Shown piece by piece: positions 45,592-55,910 of a stretch of DNA of 64,000 nucleotides. The stretch lies in contig NZ_CP039290.1 of the NCBI RefSeq assembly GCF_004798705.1, positions 3,286,001-3,350,000 of the forward strand, given 5' to 3'. The translations under genes and the position numbers were made by a program. The notes beneath the pieces are model-generated. The model was not told where the DNA came from and ran no database searches. It worked only from the letters and a program-made list of their open reading frames with translations. The first letter of the stretch is position 1. Every line of letters begins with the position of its first letter. This DNA comes from Arthrobacter sp. PAMC25564 (GTDB lineage: Bacteria; Actinomycetota; Actinomycetes; Actinomycetales; Micrococcaceae).

Positions 45592-46122
45592 CTAGCTCTG
45601 GTTGAAGAAGGAGGCCTGCGTTTCGCTGATCTTCTTGTCATCGCCGATGACCTCAACGTACGACGGCGACAGCAGGAACACCTTGTTCGTCACCCGTTCG
45701 ATGCTGCCCCGGAGTCCGAAGACGAGGCCAGCGGAGAAATCCACGAGTCGTTTCGCGTCGGCTTCACCCATGTCTGTGACGTTCATGATGACGGGGATGC
45801 CGTCACGGAAGCTTTCACCAATGAGTTTGGCGTCATTGTAGGACCGCGGGTGGATCGTGGTGATCTGCCGGAGTCCGGTGGTCTCTTCGCGGCCCGATGC
45901 CGCTCGCTTGATGGGTGTCACTGGTGCGCGGTATTCCTCTTCAGCGGCGTAGGGCTCTTCCCTGAGGGCTTCGCGGACGGGCGCCGGTGCACGGCGTTCC
46001 TCGCGGTCGTCCTCCATGGAATTGTCCTCATCCTTGTGCGATGTGTGGTTCTCGGACTCATAGTGTTCGTCGCCATCAGCGAGCCCAAGATAGATCATTG
46101 TCTTGCGCAGAGCGCCGGCCAT
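45592..46122 (-). CDS. sepF: Cell division protein SepF
   Basis: SepF anchors FtsZ filaments to the membrane in bacteria without FtsA. The N-terminal amphipathic helix region ([14 protein letters not shown]) precedes an acidic linker of about 70 residues and the SepF core at about 85-170, with [31 protein letters not shown] and [19 protein letters not shown]. The end has [11 protein letters not shown]. The 176-aa length fits. ATG 46122 follows AGGAG. No FtsA gene is seen, as expected in actinobacteria. Confidence 0.96.
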   Translation of the reverse strand: MAGALRKTMIYLGLADGDEHYESENHTSHKDEDNSMEDDREERRAPAPVREALREEPYAAEEEYRAPVTPIKRAASGREETTGLRQITTIHPRSYNDAKLIGESFRDGIPVIMNVTDMGEADAKRLVDFSAGLVFGLRGSIERVTNKVFLLSPSYVEVIGDDKKISETQASFFNQS

Positions 46123-46210
46123 GGTCGACTCCTAATCGTGTCCGTAAGCGGGCCGCTCAAATGACCTGACAGTCTTGGAATCCCCGCCTTAACCTTCCAA
46201 TACGTTGAAC

Positions 46211-46990
46211 CTACCGCAACGCCGGACGCGGACCGAGAATATCCGAGCCAATCCGCAGGTGTGTCGCCCCGAACCGGATGGCTGCTTCCAGGTCCTGGCT
46301 CATGCCGGCGGAAATTCCGGTGGCGCCGGGGTGGAGTGCAGTCAGCCGTGCGGAGATTGCCGCCAGCTTTTCGAAGGCCGCCGCCGGTGCCACCCCGAGG
46401 GGTGCCACCGCCATGACGCCGGCGAGCCGGAGGTCCGCCGTGCCGGCAAGCCTTTCAGCCAGCTCCGGAACGTCGGCCGGAAGCGCTCCGCCCCGGTGTC
46501 CGTCGGCATCGTCGTCCAGGCTGACCTGGATGAAGCACTGCAGAGGGGGACGCCCGGTGCGTTCGCGTTCGGCCGCCATCGCTTTTGCAAGGGCGAGCGC
46601 CAGTTGCAGCCGGTCCACGGAATGCACGGCGTGGGCGTACTTGACGACCGATTTGGCCTTGTTGCTTTGGAGCTGGCCGATGAAGTGCCAGCGGAGGTCC
46701 AGGTCCTGGAGCCGGGCGGCCTTGTCCGAGGCTTCCTGGTCCCTGTTCTCGCCGACATCCGTGATGCCCAGTGCTGACAGCCGGCGGACGTCCGCCGCAG
46801 GGTGGAACTTGGTGACAACGACCAGCTGCGGCGGGTTCCCCTGCCGGCCGGCGTCGGCCACGGCGCCGTCGATCCGCTGCCGGACGGCGGCCAGCCGCTC
46901 CCTCAGCTGCGCCGTACGGGCGTCAGCCGGCGGAACACCGGCGGCCCCGTCCGATGTCCCGGGCCCGGCCACCGGTCCGCGCTCAGTCAT
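46211..46990 (-). CDS. yggS: YggS-type PLP-binding protein (PLP homeostasis)
   Basis: The 259-aa protein is the single-domain alanine-racemase-like fold that binds pyridoxal phosphate. PLP Lys is K61 in LVVVTKFHPAADV. It also has GENRDQEASDKA, WHFIGQLQSNKAK, HSVDRLQLA and RIGSDILGPR. It controls the free PLP pool. I chose ATG 46990, which overlaps the pgeF stop by 8 bases; the frame is open to 47218. The order ftsZ-pgeF-yggS-sepF is usual. Confidence 0.93.
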   Translation of the reverse strand: MTERGPVAGPGTSDGAAGVPPADARTAQLRERLAAVRQRIDGAVADAGRQGNPPQLVVVTKFHPAADVRRLSALGITDVGENRDQEASDKAARLQDLDLRWHFIGQLQSNKAKSVVKYAHAVHSVDRLQLALALAKAMAAERERTGRPPLQCFIQVSLDDDADGHRGGALPADVPELAERLAGTADLRLAGVMAVAPLGVAPAAAFEKLAAISARLTALHPGATGISAGMSQDLEAAIRFGATHLRIGSDILGPRPALR

Positions 46991-47714
46991 TGGTCCAGTC
47001 GCTGCCGACGGTCCACACCGGGCCCGCAAACCGGCCCGTGTTGCTGTCGCGGCGGTAGGAGAACAGTGTTTCGTCTTCGAGCGTGCAGCCGCCGGAGTAC
47101 TCGACCGTGACGTCGTCGGCTTCCAGTTGGCCGCGGACGCCGGCCGGCAGGTCCAGTCCCGGCGTCCCCCGGGAGGTGCTGCACCAGGTCGCCGGGACGA
47201 GGGCCGCAACCTCGGCACGCATGGCGTCCGGGACCTCGTAGCAGTTCCCGCAGATCGAGGGACCTAGCCAGGCGCTGATCCGTCCGGACCCGAGCGCCCG
47301 CAGCCGCGCCACGGCTGCGTGGACGATGCCGGAGGCGACGCCGGGACGTCCGGCGTGCACGACGCCCAGAAGGGGCGCACCGGCCGCCGGTTCCCCCACG
47401 AGTACCACGGGGACACAGTCGGCCACCATCACGGCCAGCGGCCCGCCGCGGGACACCATGGCATCGGCGGTCAGGGCAGTCTGTGCCGGCCCGGCGGCGG
47501 CCGCTGCGGGGTCGATGACGGCGACGTCGCTGCCGTGGACCTGGTTCATGTACTGGAAGCGGCGCGTGCCCAGTCCGGCGGCGAGTTCGAGTTCCCGGCG
47601 GCGGAGCCGGACCTGGGCCGGATCGTCACCGACATGGAGTGCAAGGTTGCCGGCGGCGGCGTCGGTGAACGCCACCCACACGCCTGGCCGGACTTCAGCC
47701 CGCCACGAGAACAA
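46983..47714 (-). CDS. pgeF: Laccase-domain protein PgeF (peptidoglycan editing factor family)
   Basis: The 243-aa protein belongs to the YfiH/LACC1 family. It has the metal residues in PLLGVVHAGRPGVASGIV and SICGNCYEVP, and NQVHGSDV near the start. In E. coli PgeF stops misincorporation into peptidoglycan; relatives act on purine nucleosides. The start is uncertain: TTG 47714 is the first in frame, and there is no clear ribosome site. It lies between ftsZ and yggS. Confidence 0.9.
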   Translation of the reverse strand: MFSWRAEVRPGVWVAFTDAAAGNLALHVGDDPAQVRLRRRELELAAGLGTRRFQYMNQVHGSDVAVIDPAAAAAGPAQTALTADAMVSRGGPLAVMVADCVPVVLVGEPAAGAPLLGVVHAGRPGVASGIVHAAVARLRALGSGRISAWLGPSICGNCYEVPDAMRAEVAALVPATWCSTSRGTPGLDLPAGVRGQLEADDVTVEYSGGCTLEDETLFSYRRDSNTGRFAGPVWTVGSDWTND

Positions 47715-47804
47715 TCAGAACACCGTCACATTCGTTTGCATTACCGGGAACCCGGTGGCAGCACCATGGCACCGCCGGGGCAGTGCCATGGATGCCGAGA
47801 GGTT

Positions 47805-49016
47805 CTACTTCAGGAAGTCGGGGACATCCAGGTCATCCGAGTGCCGGCCGGACAGGTCCGGTTCCACAACGGAGGGCAGGTCGACGTCGAAGCCCGAGTC
47901 GGCCGGCACGGCGGACGGGCGCTGCTGGCCCCAGCCGCCGTAGCTCGGAGCACCGACGGTGGCGTGCAGCGGCTGGACCTGGGCGGAGGAAGGAGCCTGG
48001 GCCGGAGCCGGCGCGGCCGGGCGCTGGGGTGCGGCCGGCAGGGACTGGTCCATGGACGGCGAGGTGGCCTTGACGTCGTCGAAGCCCGCGGCGATGACGG
48101 TGACCCGGGCCTCGTCACCGAGGGCGTCGTCGATGACCGCGCCGAAGATGATGTTGGCCTCCGGGTGGGCCACTTCCTGGACGAGGCGGGCTGCCTCGTT
48201 GATCTCAAACAGGCCAAGGTCCGAGCCGCCCTGAATGGACAGCAGGACACCGTGGGCGCCGTCGATCGAGGCCTCCAGCAGCGGGGAGGCGATGGCGAGC
48301 TCCGCAGCCTTCACCGCACGGTCCTCACCGCGGGCCGAGCCGATGCCCATGAGCGCCGAGCCTGCGCCCTGCATAACGGACTTGACGTCGGCGAAGTCGA
48401 GGTTGATCAGGCCGGGCGTGGTGATCAGGTCGGTGATGCCCTGGACACCGGACAGCAGGACCTGGTCGGCGGAGCGGAACGCGTCAAGGACGGAAACATT
48501 GCGGTCACTGATGGAGAGCAGCCGGTCGTTCGGGATGACGATCAGGGTATCGACCTCGTCACGCAGGGCGTCGATGCCGGCTTCGGCCGAGCCGGCGCGG
48601 CGGCGGCCCTCGAAGGTGAACGGGCGGGTGACGACGCCGATGGTCAGCGCGCCGAGCGAGCGGGCGATGCGGGCGACGACGGGGGCGCCACCGGTACCGG
48701 TGCCGCCGCCTTCTCCGGCGGTGACAAAGACCATGTCCGCGCCACGGATGACCTCTTCGATTTCCTCGGCGTGGTCCTCCGCAGCCTGCCTGCCGACCTC
48801 CGGGTTCGCACCGGCTCCCAGGCCGCGCGTCAGTTCACGCCCGATGTCGAGCTTGACGTCTGCATCGCTCATCAACAATGCCTGCGCATCGGTGTTGACC
48901 GCGATGAATTCGACGCCGCGAAGACCGACCTCGATCATGCGGTTGACTGCGTTCACGCCACCGCCGCCGATGCCGACGACCTTGATGACGGCCAAGTAAT
49001 TCTGCGGAGCTGCCAC
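47805..49016 (-). CDS. ftsZ: Cell division protein FtsZ
   Basis: FtsZ is the tubulin-like GTPase that forms the division ring. The tubulin signature GGGTGTG is at residues 103-109, and [15 protein letters not shown] at 13-27. The synergy-loop region has [12 protein letters not shown] Pro/Gln-rich linker of about 70 residues ends in the conserved peptide [10 protein letters not shown] (394-403) that binds SepF and other partners. GTG 49016 follows AAGGGAC. The 274-base gap to ftsQ is AT-rich with a symmetrical element, so ftsZ probably has its own promoters. Confidence 0.98.
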   Translation of the reverse strand: MAAPQNYLAVIKVVGIGGGGVNAVNRMIEVGLRGVEFIAVNTDAQALLMSDADVKLDIGRELTRGLGAGANPEVGRQAAEDHAEEIEEVIRGADMVFVTAGEGGGTGTGGAPVVARIARSLGALTIGVVTRPFTFEGRRRAGSAEAGIDALRDEVDTLIVIPNDRLLSISDRNVSVLDAFRSADQVLLSGVQGITDLITTPGLINLDFADVKSVMQGAGSALMGIGSARGEDRAVKAAELAIASPLLEASIDGAHGVLLSIQGGSDLGLFEINEAARLVQEVAHPEANIIFGAVIDDALGDEARVTVIAAGFDDVKATSPSMDQSLPAAPQRPAAPAPAQAPSSAQVQPLHATVGAPSYGGWGQQRPSAVPADSGFDVDLPSVVEPDLSGRHSDDLDVPDFLK

Positions 49017-49083
49017 GTTACGTGTCCCTTGTTCGTGTTCTGTTGCGAAAACTGTTGGAGTCGGGCTTGAATCTTTGAACCTT

Positions 49084-49115
49084 AACCTTCGACTTGAAGG
49101 TTATAGTTATGTCAA
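49084..49115 (-). promoter_or_regulatory. Inverted element and TTGACA upstream of ftsZ
   Basis: AACCTTC-n5-GAAGGTT (49084-49102) lies beside TTGACATAACTATAAC read on the minus strand (TTGACA at 49110-49115). A further AACCTT precedes it directly (49078). The block is AT-rich against GC-rich surroundings and lies 70-100 bases before the ftsZ start. Confidence 0.55.
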
Positions 49116-49290
49116 GTAACTCATGTTGTGACGCTATTTCCTATGTAGATGACATTCAATAACCGGCTCCGCGTGTCGCGCGAATACCGGCGAAATACCC
49201 GTTTATTGGGCTCTCCGTGTGCCCTCCTTGTGCTTCGCACCGCCTTTCGGACAGGTTAGCCGATTGATCCGCCCGGCAACTGATCGGCTG

Positions 49291-50256
49291 CTATCGGGTG
49301 ACCGGGTGCCGCGGCACGCTGACATCGTAGATCCGGACGGGATTCTTGGGATCCGCGGGTGCCTTCAGGAGTGCAGCGAGCACGCGCGCCTTGAGCTCCT
49401 TCTCCCCCGCGTTTCCCCAGACGATCGTCTGCCCGTCGACGAGTCTGAGCTCGACGGCGTCCACGGACTTCGCCGAGGCATCGGACAGCTTGGCGAGTAC
49501 GTCGGCGGGGAGCGCCCCGAGGACTCCGGTGATGGCCTGGAAGAGATCTTTCGGCAGGGTTCCGCCTCCCCCGTCGATGACCGGCAACGGTATCGAGTCG
49601 GGGTCGGTGGTGGTGCTGAGCTGGATGCCGTCGACGTCCACCAACTGGAAGGTGGTCCCCTGCCTGACCAGGGCAACGGGAACGCGTTCCGTGATGTGGA
49701 CCTGCAGCGTCGCAGGCGGATGCGCCTGGGTGGAAACCGCCTTGACCTGGACCAGCGGCTGCAGAAGGGCCGCGACGTCCTCCTCGCCGATCTGCGGCAG
49801 CGGCTTGCCCTGAAGCGGCGCGAGGGCCGCCTGGACCTGCTCCGCGCTCAACAGCTTTGTGCCCTCCACGGTGACGGTGCGCAGGGCCAGCAGCGGCGAG
49901 TAGACGGCCGTCGCCACAATCCCCGCCATCAGGACCACCAGGATGCCGACGGTGGTCAGGAAAATCCGTTTCCGCCGTTTGGCCTTGGGCTCCGGGAAGG
50001 ACAGCACATTGTCCTGGGCCCCCGCCGGGGATGTGCCCGGCTTGGGCTCCCCCGCGGTCCCGCCGCTGCCGGCCCTGGCCGTCTGGACTGTGCCCTTGGC
50101 CGGGTTCCGGCCTGCCGCCTTGGCTGGGTTCTGCCCTGCGTTCTGCCCTGGGGCCTGGCCTGCGGAGGAGGATTTGGACGCCGAAATGACCTCGGACGAC
50201 GGTGCGGCCGGCGCCCGGGTGCGGGCCTTGTAAGTGGGGCGGCGGGTGCTAGGCAC
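49291..50256 (-). CDS. ftsQ: Cell division protein FtsQ
   Basis: FtsQ links early and late divisome proteins. A cytosolic N-terminal part of about 100 residues rich in Ala/Gly/Lys leads to a membrane helix (FLTTVGILVVLMAGIVATAVY, near 100-120). Outside follows the POTRA domain (LALRTVTVEGTKLLSAEQVQAAL and PLPQIGEEDVAALLQPLVQVKAV) and the beta domain with TLQVHITERVPVALVRQG. GTG 50256 overlaps the end of murC by 8 bases. The 321-aa length is normal for actinobacteria. Confidence 0.93.
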   Translation of the reverse strand: MPSTRRPTYKARTRAPAAPSSEVISASKSSSAGQAPGQNAGQNPAKAAGRNPAKGTVQTARAGSGGTAGEPKPGTSPAGAQDNVLSFPEPKAKRRKRIFLTTVGILVVLMAGIVATAVYSPLLALRTVTVEGTKLLSAEQVQAALAPLQGKPLPQIGEEDVAALLQPLVQVKAVSTQAHPPATLQVHITERVPVALVRQGTTFQLVDVDGIQLSTTTDPDSIPLPVIDGGGGTLPKDLFQAITGVLGALPADVLAKLSDASAKSVDAVELRLVDGQTIVWGNAGEKELKARVLAALLKAPADPKNPVRIYDVSVPRHPVTR

Positions 50257-51724
50257 CGTGGGCCTCCGCGTTTGATGACGCGGTGTCCAGGGGTTCCGTC
50301 TCCAGGGCTTCGACGTTCAGGGCTTCGACGATCAGCGGGCCGTATGCCGTGACGTCGCCCGCTCCGGCGGTCAGCACGATGTCGCCGGGCCGCGCGGCCG
50401 CAAGGACCGCCTGCACGGACTCGTGGCCTGGGCCGACGAGCCGGCCGCCGGGGCCGAGGTGATCGGCGATCAGCTGGCTGCTGACGCCGGGGATCGGGTC
50501 CTCGCGGGCCGGATAGATGTCCAGGACCAGCGCGGTGTCCGCGGCGTTGAGGGCATCGGCGAACTCACGGGCGAATTCGCGCGTCCGGGAAAACAGGTGG
50601 GGCTGGAAGAGCACGTGCACCTTGTGGCCGCTGGCGACAGAGCGCGCGGCGGACAGCGCGGCGCGGACTTCGGTGGGGTGGTGGGCATAGTCGTCGTAGA
50701 CCCGGACACCCCGGCCCTCCCCCTTGAATTCGAAGCGGCGTGAAGCACCGGAGAAGTCCGCCAGCGCACCGGCGGCAACTCCGGGATCGATGCCGAGTTC
50801 CAGCGCGACGGCGAACGCGGCCGCCGCGTTGAGGGCGTTGTGGCGTCCCGGGACGTGCAGCTCGAGGGCGAACCGTCCGGCGGGTGTGCTGATCGCAACG
50901 TCGCCCGGGCCGCCGTCGTGCAGCCTGATCCGGGCCTCCGGCGAAGTCCCGTACAGGACTACCCGGGTGTTGCCACGTTCGATCGTGCGCCGCGCCAGCG
51001 CGCTGGCGCCCGCGTCGTCGGCGCAGGCGACCAGGACGCCGTCGGCCGGCAGCAGCGCGGTGAAACGGTCGAAGGAGGCGTAGACGGCTTCTGCGGTGCC
51101 GTAGTAGTCCAGGTGGTCGGGTTCGACGTTGGTCACCACCGCGATCTGCGGGCGGTAGTTCAGGAAGGAGCCGTCGGATTCGTCGGCTTCGGCCACGAAG
51201 ACCGGCGAGCTGCCGGTGGCGGCGTTGACCCCGAGTGCCGGGACGTTCGCTCCGATCGCGAAGGACGGGTCCAGCCCGGCGCCCTGCAGCAGTACGGTGA
51301 TCATAGACGTCGTGGTGGACTTGCCGTGCGTCCCGGCGACTGTCACGACGGTGTCCTCCGCCATCGTCGCGGCCAGCGCTTCGGAGCGGTGGATCATGGG
51401 CAGGCCTGCGGAGCGCGCTGCAACAAGTTCGGGGTTGTCCGGGCGGATTGCCGAGCCGGCGACCACGGTCTGGGCATCACCGAGGTTCGCGGCGGCGTAG
51501 CCGACGGCGATCCTTGCACCGGCGGCGGCCAGGTCGGCCATGACGGGCAGGTCCTTGGCGTCGGAACCGCTCACGGTGACGCCGCGCGCCACCATGATGC
51601 GGGCGACGGCGGACATGCCGACCCCGCCGACGCCGATGAAGTGCACGCGGCCCAGGGATTCCTGGCTGCGGACGGCCTGGCTGGTTCCGGGCTGCTTGTC
51701 GGGTTGCATTTTCGACTGCGTCAT
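50249..51724 (-). CDS. murC: UDP-N-acetylmuramate--L-alanine ligase
   Basis: MurC adds L-Ala to UDP-MurNAc. The N-terminal Rossmann motif HFIGVGGVGMSAVARIM, the ATP loop VAGTHGKSTTTSMI, ADESDGSFLNYRPQIAVVTNVEPDHLDYY and the C-terminal DDYAHHPTEVRAAL are all present. The 491-aa length is typical. It is followed by ftsQ with an 8-base overlap and preceded by murG with a 4-base gap. Confidence 0.97.
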   Translation of the reverse strand: MTQSKMQPDKQPGTSQAVRSQESLGRVHFIGVGGVGMSAVARIMVARGVTVSGSDAKDLPVMADLAAAGARIAVGYAAANLGDAQTVVAGSAIRPDNPELVAARSAGLPMIHRSEALAATMAEDTVVTVAGTHGKSTTTSMITVLLQGAGLDPSFAIGANVPALGVNAATGSSPVFVAEADESDGSFLNYRPQIAVVTNVEPDHLDYYGTAEAVYASFDRFTALLPADGVLVACADDAGASALARRTIERGNTRVVLYGTSPEARIRLHDGGPGDVAISTPAGRFALELHVPGRHNALNAAAAFAVALELGIDPGVAAGALADFSGASRRFEFKGEGRGVRVYDDYAHHPTEVRAALSAARSVASGHKVHVLFQPHLFSRTREFAREFADALNAADTALVLDIYPAREDPIPGVSSQLIADHLGPGGRLVGPGHESVQAVLAAARPGDIVLTAGAGDVTAYGPLIVEALNVEALETEPLDTASSNAEAHGA

Positions 51725-51728
51725 GGGG

Positions 51729-52865
51729 TTACCGCTTCCTGCCTTGCTGTTTCAATGGCGTTGCCGCTTCAAGGACGAGACCGGCCATGCGCCGGTCGGC
51801 GTCGCGGATGCCGAGGTGTTCTGAACTGGCCGCCATCCGGGCCAGCCGCTCATCGTCCAGCATCAGCGGGATGATGTTTTCGCTGACCCAAGCGGGCGTG
51901 AAGGCGTTGTCCGCAACCATCAGGGCACCGCCGCTGTCCACGAGGCCTGCCGCGTTCAGCGCCTGCTCGCCGTTGCCGATCGGCAGCGGGACGAAGACGG
52001 CAGGCAGCCCGACGGCGGCCACTTCGCAGACCGTGGCCGCACCGGCACGGGCCAGCAGCAGGTCCGCGGCGGCGTACACCGATTCCATGCCGTCCACGTA
52101 TTCGACCTGCCGGTACCCGGGTGCGGAGAGCGGCCTGCCGTCGGCGTCGTGCACCGCTTTCCCGCGGCCGGTGATGTGCAGGGTCTGGATGCCGGCCTCG
52201 GCGAGGGCATCGATGGACGCCGCCAGGGTCCGGTTGATGCTCTGGGCGCCGGAGGAACCGCCGGTGACGATCAGGGCCGGCTGCTGCGGATCCAGCCCCA
52301 AGGCAGCCCGGGCCGAAGCCCTGGCAGCCACACGGTCGAGGCCGGAGATTTCGGCGCGCATCGGCATGCCCACGTGCACTGCCCCGGGCAGCCGCGTCGC
52401 GGCGAACGCCACGGCCACCCGGCCGCCCAGCAGTGCCCCGACCCGGTTTGCCAGGCCCGGACGGGTGTTGGCCTCGTGGACGACGATGGGGATGTTACGG
52501 CACCGGGCGGCGAGGTACATCGGCGTGCACACGTAGCCTCCGACGCCCACCAGGACGTCGGCCTTGGCCTCATCCAGGATGGCGCCGGCCTGTTTCACGG
52601 CGCCCGCCAGCCGGCCGGGCAGCCGCAGCAGCTCCAGCGAGGGCTTGCGGGGCAACGGGACGCGGCTGATGGTGGCGAGCTTGAGCCCGGCAGCCGGGAC
52701 CAGCCGGGCTTCCATGCCACCCGGTGTGCCGACGGCGAGGAGCCGCACCCCCGGGCGGGCCTGGCGGAGCGCGTCCGCGATGGCCAGGAGCGGGCTGATG
52801 TGCCCGGCTGTTCCGCCGCCGGCCAGGACGACGGAAAAGCCGGTTGAAGGCGAATCGGTATTCAT
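51729..52865 (-). CDS. murG: UDP-GlcNAc--lipid I N-acetylglucosaminyltransferase
   Basis: MurG makes lipid II from lipid I at the inner face of the membrane. The GT-B fold shows the first G loop [49 protein letters not shown], the UDP-GlcNAc-binding [15 protein letters not shown] and [29 protein letters not shown]. The 378-aa length fits. It lies between ftsW and murC with short gaps. Confidence 0.96.
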   Translation of the reverse strand: MNTDSPSTGFSVVLAGGGTAGHISPLLAIADALRQARPGVRLLAVGTPGGMEARLVPAAGLKLATISRVPLPRKPSLELLRLPGRLAGAVKQAGAILDEAKADVLVGVGGYVCTPMYLAARCRNIPIVVHEANTRPGLANRVGALLGGRVAVAFAATRLPGAVHVGMPMRAEISGLDRVAARASARAALGLDPQQPALIVTGGSSGAQSINRTLAASIDALAEAGIQTLHITGRGKAVHDADGRPLSAPGYRQVEYVDGMESVYAAADLLLARAGAATVCEVAAVGLPAVFVPLPIGNGEQALNAAGLVDSGGALMVADNAFTPAWVSENIIPLMLDDERLARMAASSEHLGIRDADRRMAGLVLEAATPLKQQGRKR

Positions 52866-52872
52866 AAAGGGG

Positions 52873-54321
52873 CTACTTACGCTTTCCTGCGGGGATCTTC
52901 CGGGCGCGGACTTTGGCTGTGGGGTTCCGGGGTAGGGGGTTCCTGGGGGCGGGGTTCCGGGGTGCGGGGTTCCGCGCAGGATCCCCCGCGGCGGAGCGCT
53001 TACGCAGCGACCTGGCCAGTCCGGCCGGGCCGAACCGGAGCAGCCCCTTGGGCCGGAGAGCGGGTGCCATCTGTGCCCTGGCGAGGGACAGAACGACGCC
53101 GATGGCCGCCAGCGACATCAGAAGGGCCGAGCCGCCGTAGGAAATGAACGGCAGGGGCAGTCCGACCACAGGGGCCAGTCCCGTCACGACCGCCATATTG
53201 ACGGTTGCCTGGCCCAGCAGCCAGACCATGATGGAGCCGGCGAGGACACGGTGGAAGATGTCCTGCTGGGCCACCACAACACGGTAGATCGCGGTGCCGA
53301 GGATCGCGAAAAGAGCCAGCACGACGAGCGTCCCCACGAGTCCCAGCTCCTCGCCGATGATGGCGAAGATGAAGTCGTTGTGGGCTTCCGGGATCCAGCT
53401 GTACTTCTGCCGGCTCTGGCCCAGTCCGACGCCAAACCAGCCTCCGGAGGCGAGCCCGTAAATGCCGTTGGTCGACTGGTAATTCAGGTCGGTCCCGTCG
53501 GCGCAGGTCTGGCCGGTCCAGGACAGGATGCGGCACATGCGGTTCGGGCTCGTGACGGCCAGGACCGCGGTCCCGAGTGCCAGGGCCACACCGGCGAGGC
53601 CGAACAGGTAGAGCCGTACTCCGGCGAAGAACAGCGCCGCCGCCATGATGACCATAACAATCATCGCGGTGCCGAGGTCGTTTCCGGCCAGGATGAGTCC
53701 CAGCACCGCGGCGGCGCCCGGGAACACCACCGGGACCAGGACATGCCGCCAATGGGTGAGGAGCTTGGCCTTGCGGTTAAGCACGGTGGCCATCCAAAGT
53801 GCCAGCGCAAGCTTCGCGGCCTCGGAGGGCTGGAAGGTGAAGGGCCCGACGTCGATCCAGTTCTGGTTGCCGAGCGTGCTGCGTCCGACCGCGAGCACCA
53901 GTCCGAGCAGGATGACCGCGAGGAACATGGCCGGCCAGGCGACGCGCTTGAGCCACACCACGTTGACGCGAGAGAGCACGAACATCACAAACACGCCGAT
54001 CGCGGCGAACAGCCCCTGCTTGAGGGCCGCCGAGTACGGTGATTCCCCCGCCGCGATGGCTTCCACGCTGGAGGCCGAGAGCACCATCATGATACCGATC
54101 GCGGTCAGTGCCAGGGTGGATCCGAGGATCAGGTAATAGGTGGAACCGTTGCGGGACTTGCCGTTTCCCTCCAGGGCCGCCCAGAAGGCCCGGTACCCCC
54201 CGCGGAGCTTCTCCGGGAGGGTCCTGGGCGCCGCGGGGGACTTCGCGGTGCTTGCTTTAGCGGCCGGCGTCGTGGCGACGGCGGGCCTGGCCGCCGTCGT
54301 ACGTGTGGGCGTGCTGGCCAT
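52873..54321 (-). CDS. ftsW: Peptidoglycan polymerase FtsW
   Basis: FtsW is the SEDS glycosyltransferase that makes septal glycan with FtsI. About ten membrane helices are present, with [19 protein letters not shown] (the catalytic-Asp/SEDS region), [23 protein letters not shown] sequence ([19 protein letters not shown]) and [15 protein letters not shown]. The N-terminal 40 residues are Ala/Thr/Lys-rich. The C-terminus carries four copies of an Arg-Asn-Pro unit before a basic tail. I chose ATG 54321 because GAGGAG lies at the right distance; GTG 54327 overlaps the murD stop and is too close to that site. Confidence 0.95.
   Translation of the reverse strand: MASTPTRTTAARPAVATTPAAKASTAKSPAAPRTLPEKLRGGYRAFWAALEGNGKSRNGSTYYLILGSTLALTAIGIMMVLSASSVEAIAAGESPYSAALKQGLFAAIGVFVMFVLSRVNVVWLKRVAWPAMFLAVILLGLVLAVGRSTLGNQNWIDVGPFTFQPSEAAKLALALWMATVLNRKAKLLTHWRHVLVPVVFPGAAAVLGLILAGNDLGTAMIVMVIMAAALFFAGVRLYLFGLAGVALALGTAVLAVTSPNRMCRILSWTGQTCADGTDLNYQSTNGIYGLASGGWFGVGLGQSRQKYSWIPEAHNDFIFAIIGEELGLVGTLVVLALFAILGTAIYRVVVAQQDIFHRVLAGSIMVWLLGQATVNMAVVTGLAPVVGLPLPFISYGGSALLMSLAAIGVVLSLARAQMAPALRPKGLLRFGPAGLARSLRKRSAAGDPARNPAPRNPAPRNPLPRNPTAKVRARKIPAGKRK
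52921..52974 (-). repeat. Tandem repeat in the ftsW C-terminus
   Basis: GGGGTTCC-containing units of about 15 bases (plus strand) encode [18 protein letters not shown]. The repeat lies after the last membrane helix in the cytosolic tail. Confidence 0.8.
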
Positions 54322-54323
54322 TC

Positions 54324-55910
54324 TCACTCCTCGCTGGTCTGAGCCTGCCCCTCCACCAGCTCGCGGACAGCTTCGATAAAGGCGTCGCCACGGTGAGCGT
54401 AGGAAGAGAACTGATCCATGGAAGCAGCCGCCGGGGCCAGGAGCACAGTGTCACCGGAGGCGGCCAGCTGTGCCGCCGACGCGACGGCCCGGGCCATCAC
54501 AGTCTCGCTGAAAATCGGCGAAGGTATTGCACCGGCATGGGCCGTCCCGGCAGTCTGCACATTTTCAGTGTCGCCCTTCGCCTCGCTGATCACGGGGACA
54601 TCCGGTGCGTGTCGCTGCAGCGCGGAGTGCAGGGCGCTGGAGTCCGCGCCGATCAGCACGACGGCCTTGAGCCGGTGGGCGTGCTCCCTGATCAGCGCGT
54701 CATAGTTGACGCCCTTGGACAGTCCGCCGGCGATCCAGACCACGTTCTTGAACGAGGACAGCGAGGCGGAGGCGGCATGCGGGTTGGTGGCCTTGGAGTC
54801 ATTGACCCAGAGCACACCGTTGTGGCGGGCGACGGGCTGGATGCGGTGGTCCCCCGGCAGGTAGTCCTGTAGTCCCTTGCGGACCGCGGACGGTTCGACG
54901 CCGTAGGCCCGGACGAGCGCCGCCGCGGCGAGGGCGTTGGCCACCATGTGGCGGGGTGCCACCGCTCCGAGGTCCGAGACGGCGGCCAGTTCAGCGGCGC
55001 TGTCCTTGCGCTCGGCGATGAAGGCACGGTCCACCAGCAGGCCCTCGACGACGCCGAGCATGCTGACCGCGGGCGGCAGGGTGGTGAAGCCGACCGCACG
55101 GCAGCCCTCCACCACGTCAGCGTCCTCGACCATCCGTTCGGTTTCGATCTGTTCGGCGTTGTAGATGCACGCCTTCTGGGTGTTTTCGTAGACCTTCGCC
55201 TTGTCCGCCAGGTAGGAGGCATAGGAGCCATGCCAGTCCACATGGTCCTCGGCGACGTTCAGGCACACACTGGCCACGGGCGAGACGGAGCCGCTCCAGT
55301 GCAGCTGGAAGCTTGAGAGCTCCACGGCAAACACGTCGTACTCCACCGGGTCGCGCAAGGCGTCCAGGATGGGGGTCCCGACGTTGCCGACGGCGATGGC
55401 CTTGAGGCCGGCGGCCTGCAGCATGGCCTCGGTCAGGCCGACGGTGGTGGTCTTGCCGTTGGTGCCGGTGATGGTGAGCCAGTCGGCGGTCTTGCGTCCC
55501 TTGCGTACACGGACGCGCCAGGCCAGTTCGACGTCGCCCCAGACCGGGATGTGGGCCCGCGCCGCGGCGGCCAGCAGCGACTGATCCGGCCGCCAGCCCG
55601 GCGAGGTGACGATCAGCTCCGGCTTCTGGCCGTCGACCTTGGGCACCGTGGCGACGGCGTCCTCCCCCAGCAGGACCCCGGCCGCGCCGACAATCCGGAG
55701 AGTGTCCGCCTGGGCCTTGGCTTTCGTGCTGGTCGCGGCGTCCACCACGACGACACGGGCGCCGAGCTCGATCAGGGTGTCCGCTGCGGCGAATCCGGAG
55801 ACTCCGATGCCCGTGACCACCACGCGCAGCCCGGCCCAGTCGGAATCCCAACTGTCCAGGTCCTTGAGCCGCGGCGACGTCGTGATAGCGGAGGGAATCG
55901 GACCGGTCAT
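54324..55910 (-). CDS. murD: UDP-N-acetylmuramoylalanine--D-glutamate ligase
   Basis: MurD adds D-Glu to UDP-MurNAc-L-Ala. An N-terminal Rossmann domain ([24 protein letters not shown]), the ATP loop [42 protein letters not shown] and [12 protein letters not shown] are seen. I set the start at ATG 55910, which overlaps the mraY stop by 4 bases; the open frame upstream is a shadow of mraY. At 528 aa it is slightly long; a segment near residue 460 ([20 protein letters not shown]) appears extra. Confidence 0.96.
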   Translation of the reverse strand: MTGPIPSAITTSPRLKDLDSWDSDWAGLRVVVTGIGVSGFAAADTLIELGARVVVVDAATSTKAKAQADTLRIVGAAGVLLGEDAVATVPKVDGQKPELIVTSPGWRPDQSLLAAAARAHIPVWGDVELAWRVRVRKGRKTADWLTITGTNGKTTTVGLTEAMLQAAGLKAIAVGNVGTPILDALRDPVEYDVFAVELSSFQLHWSGSVSPVASVCLNVAEDHVDWHGSYASYLADKAKVYENTQKACIYNAEQIETERMVEDADVVEGCRAVGFTTLPPAVSMLGVVEGLLVDRAFIAERKDSAAELAAVSDLGAVAPRHMVANALAAAALVRAYGVEPSAVRKGLQDYLPGDHRIQPVARHNGVLWVNDSKATNPHAASASLSSFKNVVWIAGGLSKGVNYDALIREHAHRLKAVVLIGADSSALHSALQRHAPDVPVISEAKGDTENVQTAGTAHAGAIPSPIFSETVMARAVASAAQLAASGDTVLLAPAAASMDQFSSYAHRGDAFIEAVRELVEGQAQTSEE

